NCBI GenBank assembly: GCA_040401595.1
Contig: JBBAOE010000041.1
Coordinates: forward strand, 1 to 15,814
DNA from: RFPW01 sp040401595
Lineage (GTDB): Bacteria > Pseudomonadota > Gammaproteobacteria > Burkholderiales > Burkholderiaceae_E
DNA: 15,814 bases
Reading direction: 5' to 3'
Positions 12,799-15,814 of this stretch are shown here, piece after piece. Below the pieces are notes generated by a model. The model was given only the letters and a program-made list of their open reading frames with translations, did not search any database and was not told where the DNA came from. A program made the translations under genes and the position numbers. Position 1 is the stretch's first letter. Each line of letters begins with the position of its first letter.

Positions 12799-14727
12799 TC
12801 AGCTTGCCTCGGTCGTCATGTTGCCGAGCCAGGCCATTCGCCGAACCAGGCCATCCGCCTCGCTCCCCTGGGCTGTGGTTCCTGATCTTAGAACCTCCAG
12901 CTTGAAGACCTCCTGGCGTGGCGATTCAAGCTCGATGTCGAACGTCAGCAGTTCGTCTCGGCGAAATGCATGGACGGTTACCTGATCGCCCGGGCTTCGG
13001 CGGGATAGCCGACTCTTCCATGACGACTCGCTGACACGTAGGCCGTCGAGTGCCAAGAGTACATCGCCCGCCGAGAGTCCGGCGCGCATCGCAGGACCGC
13101 CGTCGAGGACCGTCCTGGCGACCAGATCGTTGCCGCGCATCACGGTCCACAGTCCCAGCGATGGCGGTTCATCCTTGGCGGCTTCCTGGTGCAGTCGAAT
13201 TCCGAAGGGCGTCAGAAGGTCCGTCAGCGGCAGGTCTGCAGTACCGTTGACCCAAAGCGAAAGTTCTGGACGTAAATCCAGACCGGTCGCGTCTTCAATT
13301 ACTTGTGCGAATCCCTCTTCGCCGAGCCCCAAGGATTGCTCTGATTTTCCGAACCGGTTCCACAGCAGACGCATGACATCATCGAGCGAGCGCTCACCGC
13401 CGGTACGCAGACGCAGCGTCAGATCGATTGCGAGCGCGACCAGCGACCCTTTCGTGTAGTAGCTAACGATTGCATTGGGCGAGTTCTCATCCTGACGGTA
13501 ATACTTGATCCACGCATCAAAGCTGGATTCGGCCACACTCTGGCGCAGGCGCCCTGGCGCTTTCAGGACCGCGGAACAGGTTTCCCCAAGGATGCTCAGA
13601 TACGGTTCATGCGCAATCAATCCGGCCCTGACGAGGGTCAGGTCATCGTAATAAGATGTGAATCCTTCAAAAATCCAGAGCAGTCGTGTGTAGGCCTCGG
13701 CGCTAGGATTGGCATTGACCAGCGCCTGTGGTCGGATCCGTTTGACGTGCCATGAATGAAAGTACTCATGGCTCGCCAGGCCCAAAAACTGCCTATAGGG
13801 CTTGGGAAGTCCGATCATTCCGGCGTAGGGCAGAGCGTCGCGCGAGCAAAGAAGTGCTGTCGAAGCGCGGTGCTCCAGACCGCCGTAGCCATCCCCGGTT
13901 GCATGGATCAGAAAGAGATAGTGCTCGAACGGTGCAGCGCCAGAATCGGGTTCGAAGAGTCTCGCCTGGGTTGAGCAGATCTGTGTCAGGTCGTGTGAGA
14001 GGCGGTCGAGATCGGTGTCGTGCTGTCCTGCAATGACCGCGACGTGAAGCCGACCTGCTGCCTGGAACCGGACCACATCGAAGCGACCGAACTCAATCGG
14101 ATGGTCAGCCAGAGTTTCATAGTCCTGGGCAAAAAAGTCCCCAAACCCCCCGACAGGATCTGGCTCTTGCGCGCCTGCTGCTGCGACGCGTTGCATGCAT
14201 GTTGCCACCTGCCAATCCACCAGACGTGGATCGACTGGCGTGATGAGGCGCAGGGCTAATGGCCCATCGGGCTGTCCGAGTGCCTGCATGAGGACAGCCG
14301 AGCCAGTGAGAAAGCCACGTCTCGAATCGAGATAGGCGGCTCGTACCGACGTGTCGTAGGCGTAGACCCGATAAGTCAGAACCAGCGGCCCCGAACAGGG
14401 CGCGGTTTGCCAGGTGTGCTTGTCGGTTTTCGCCAGTGTGATGGCCCCAAGCGGGTCGCGGGCCGATATGGCCACAACATGCCGAGCAAATTCGCGGATC
14501 ATGTAGCTGCCCGGGGTCCAGGCCGGCAGTGCAAACCGCTGCCCTAATGGATCCGGAGAAGTGACTATCAGCGTGACTTCAAACAGGTGGGCATCGACAT
14601 CCGCAAGACGCACTTCGTACTGAACCGGCACGGTGGTTGGTGGCGCCGCAGGCGCGATCGTGGCTGGGTTGGTGTGCGGGTTGGTGGCTGGGTGGGCCAC
14701 GGCTGGAACGTTCGCTGCGTCAGACAT
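12799..14727 (-). CDS. M61-family metallopeptidase (glycyl aminopeptidase-like) with PDZ domain
   Basis: 642 residues. After a Pro/Ala/Thr/Asn-rich N-terminal tail of about 32 residues comes the M61 beta domain, including FALPAWTPGSYMIREFARH (65-83). The zinc-binding core follows: HEYFH at 320-324 (ligands H320 and H324, catalytic E321) with the third ligand E354 in WIFEGFTSYY. DGYGGLEH around 280-287 is the family motif preceding it. A PDZ domain lies at about 525-605 (AGLSAGDVLLALDG). The family removes N-terminal glycine (or alanine) from peptides. No signal peptide is seen, so it is probably cytoplasmic. The ATG at 14727 has no ribosome-binding site; a GTG just before VQYEVRL would give a start closer to the family norm. 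The gene is convergent with trpC. Confidence 0.93.
   Translation of the reverse strand: MSDAANVPAVAHPATNPHTNPATIAPAAPPTTVPVQYEVRLADVDAHLFEVTLIVTSPDPLGQRFALPAWTPGSYMIREFARHVVAISARDPLGAITLAKTDKHTWQTAPCSGPLVLTYRVYAYDTSVRAAYLDSRRGFLTGSAVLMQALGQPDGPLALRLITPVDPRLVDWQVATCMQRVAAAGAQEPDPVGGFGDFFAQDYETLADHPIEFGRFDVVRFQAAGRLHVAVIAGQHDTDLDRLSHDLTQICSTQARLFEPDSGAAPFEHYLFLIHATGDGYGGLEHRASTALLCSRDALPYAGMIGLPKPYRQFLGLASHEYFHSWHVKRIRPQALVNANPSAEAYTRLLWIFEGFTSYYDDLTLVRAGLIAHEPYLSILGETCSAVLKAPGRLRQSVAESSFDAWIKYYRQDENSPNAIVSYYTKGSLVALAIDLTLRLRTGGERSLDDVMRLLWNRFGKSEQSLGLGEEGFAQVIEDATGLDLRPELSLWVNGTADLPLTDLLTPFGIRLHQEAAKDEPPSLGLWTVMRGNDLVARTVLDGGPAMRAGLSAGDVLLALDGLRVSESSWKSRLSRRSPGDQVTVHAFRRDELLTFDIELESPRQEVFKLEVLRSGTTAQGSEADGLVRRMAWLGNMTTEAS
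14666..14696 (+). repeat. 12-nt-period G-rich repeat (possible G-quadruplex) in the M61 gene 5' end
   Basis: Four GGG runs at 14666, 14678, 14690 and 14694 lie on the plus strand, the template strand for the protease gene. GGGTTGGTG is repeated with a period of 12. Read on the coding strand the repeat gives the Thr-Asn-Pro-rich tail of the protease. Confidence 0.5.
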
Positions 14728-14815
14728 TGTGGTTTGGGGGCTCGATTGGCGATCAACGACTCATCTTATGGCGCTGTCATGCCCCTAGCAAACTGTCCTC
14801 CGGGTTCTTCTGGCC

Positions 14816-14931
14816 CTGAGGGGTTCCGATGCGTGACCTGAAAACACCAGAGCTTGCGCCCAGCGATATCCTAGAACCTCTAAATATCCTAGAACCTCAG
14901 AGTTACCCGAAAACCCACATCAACCCCTCAG
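14816..14931. repeat. 10-bp inverted repeat flanking about 96 bases
   Basis: CTGAGGGGTT (14816-14825) and AACCCCTCAG (14922-14931) are perfect reverse complements. They bracket most of the gap between the M61 protease and enoyl-CoA hydratase genes, including the tandem duplication. No transposase or target duplication is seen. Confidence 0.6.
14866..14898 (+). repeat. 15-bp direct repeat with 18-nt period upstream of the enoyl-CoA hydratase gene
   Basis: ATATCCTAGAACCTC is present exactly twice, at 14866-14880 and 14884-14898, separated by TAA. Each copy contains a TATCCT hexamer (4/6 to a -10 box). The pair lies 56 bases before the downstream ATG, where operators or duplicated promoter elements are usual. 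Confidence 0.8.
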
Positions 14932-14953
14932 ACCTACCCAGGTAATACACGCC

Positions 14954-15730
14954 ATGCAGTACCAGAACATCCTGATCGAACACCGTGACCGCGTCGGTCT
15001 CATCACCTTGAATCGACCGCAGGCGCTCAATGCGCTCAATGATGACCTGATGGATGAATTGGGCCACGCCTTGCTGGCTTTCGATGCCGACACGACGATT
15101 GGCGCCATCGTTCTGACCGGGAATTCAAAAGCCTTCGCTGCAGGTGCCGACATTAGCCGGATGCGGGATCTGACCTTCGCATCCGCTTTCCAGTCGAACT
15201 TCGTGACCCGCAACTGGGAAACGATTCGCCAGATCCGCAAGCCCGTGATCGCTGCCGTGGCGGGATACGCACTGGGCGGGGGCTGTGAACTCGCCATGAT
15301 GTGTGACATCGTCATTGCCGCCGATACGGCCAGGTTCGGCCAGCCCGAAATCAAGCTGGGCGTGATGCCGGGGGCAGGTGGTACCCAGCGCCTCTCGCTG
15401 GCGGTGTCCAAAGCCAAGGCGATGGACCTCTGTCTGACAGCGCGGATGATGGACGCTGCCGAGGCCGAGCGAGCCGGTCTCGTTTCCCGGGTCGTTGCGC
15501 CGGAACGCCTGATGGAAGAGGCCATTGCCGCCGCCAATATCATTGCCGGATACCCATTGCTGGCGGTGATGGCCATCAAGGAGGCGGTCAATCAGGCCTT
15601 CGAGGTACCGCTCTCTGAAGGAGTGCGTTTCGAGCGTCGGTTATTCCACGCTTTGTTCGCAACGGCGGACCAAAAGGAAGGGATGACTGCGTTCCTGGAG
15701 AAGCGCGCCGCTCATTTTTCCAACGAATAG
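14954..15730 (+). CDS. Enoyl-CoA hydratase/isomerase family protein (crotonase fold)
   Basis: 258 residues, the typical length. The oxyanion-hole segments are AFAAGADI (60-67) and GYALGGGCEL (104-113). The two catalytic glutamates, E112 and E132 (FGQPEIKLG), are 20 residues apart as in rat mitochondrial enoyl-CoA hydratase (E144/E164), so true hydratase activity (adding water to 2-enoyl-CoA in beta-oxidation or phenylacetate-type pathways) is likely. The GVMPGAGGTQRL block follows. The specific pathway is not shown by context, since no other fatty-acid or aromatic degradation gene is adjacent. AGG at 14940-14942 is 11 bases before the ATG, a rather long spacing. It is divergent from the M61 protease gene across the repeat-bearing gap. 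Confidence 0.95.
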   Translation: MQYQNILIEHRDRVGLITLNRPQALNALNDDLMDELGHALLAFDADTTIGAIVLTGNSKAFAAGADISRMRDLTFASAFQSNFVTRNWETIRQIRKPVIAAVAGYALGGGCELAMMCDIVIAADTARFGQPEIKLGVMPGAGGTQRLSLAVSKAKAMDLCLTARMMDAAEAERAGLVSRVVAPERLMEEAIAAANIIAGYPLLAVMAIKEAVNQAFEVPLSEGVRFERRLFHALFATADQKEGMTAFLEKRAAHFSNE

Positions 15731-15762
15731 GATGGATTGATAAAAATGTTTCAACACCGCGC

Positions 15763-15791
15763 TTGCGTTGTCTTAGGAAGTGGGATATAGT
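15763..15791 (+). promoter_or_regulatory. Sigma70-like promoter reading out of the window
   Basis: TTGCGT (15763-15768) and TATAGT (15786-15791) are separated by exactly 17 bases. The -10 is 5/6 and the -35 3/6 to consensus. It lies just after the enoyl-CoA hydratase stop and points off the right edge, so it should drive the next gene, which is not visible. A stable-RNA gene is one possibility. Confidence 0.5.
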
Positions 15792-15814
15792 TTTCGACTC
15801 GCTGCTTCACACCG

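Noticed and set aside
12889..12897. TAGAACCTC inside the M61 gene, matching part of the repeat at 14866-14898
   Set aside because: It is only 9 bases, lies within coding sequence and has no flanking similarity; a chance match is likely.
1..15814. CRISPR array, insertion sequence, toxin-antitoxin or phage-defence module
   Set aside because: No regularly spaced repeats, transposase-like proteins or recognisable defence domains were seen on either strand.

Overview
The window looks like a chromosomal, mostly housekeeping stretch of a GC-rich proteobacterium, most likely a betaproteobacterium of the Burkholderiales. The grounds are the tRNA-Phe type, the mltA-apaG-rpe-trpE-trpG-trpD-trpC neighbourhood (known from Burkholderia/Ralstonia/Bordetella relatives, where gph usually sits between rpe and trpE), and the character of the proteins. 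The genus cannot be fixed by eye. I see no transposase, integrase, phage gene or CRISPR array.

Left part (1-3500): a tRNA-Phe on the minus strand, then a plus-strand run of a multispanning MOP/flippase-like membrane protein, a UbiH/UbiF/COQ6-type FAD monooxygenase (ubiquinone pathway or relative) and a periplasmic DsbC-type disulfide isomerase. The monooxygenase has a perfect TATAAT box placed so that its mRNA could begin at or next to its ATG. Middle (3500-5440): minus-strand mltA (lipoprotein lytic transglycosylase) and apaG. Between them, on the plus strand, is a 27-codon open frame for a single-pass membrane miniprotein.

Right-centre (5568-12719): a seven-gene plus-strand operon, rpe-trpE-GT39-PAP2-trpG-trpD-trpC. 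Most junctions are stop/start overlaps, which suggests translational coupling. TrpE and TrpG form anthranilate synthase, TrpD adds phosphoribose and TrpC makes indole-3-glycerol phosphate; trpF, trpB and trpA are not here. The most unusual trait is that two membrane-lipid/glycan genes are wedged between trpE and trpG: an ArnT-like GT39 glycosyltransferase with a TTG start and a PAP2 lipid phosphatase with a GTG start. TrpE also seems to carry an extra ~25-residue low-complexity insert just before its tryptophan-sensing LLES motif.

Right end (12799-15814): an M61-family glycyl aminopeptidase-like metalloprotease with a PDZ domain (minus strand), a 226-base intergenic region with an 18-nt-period tandem duplication inside a 10-bp inverted repeat, an enoyl-CoA hydratase/isomerase (plus strand), and a promoter-like sequence facing out of the window.

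I found no clear, wholly new system. The best candidates for a second look are the GT39/PAP2 insertion in the trp operon, the miniprotein by mltA, the structured trpG leader, and the repeats upstream of the enoyl-CoA hydratase.
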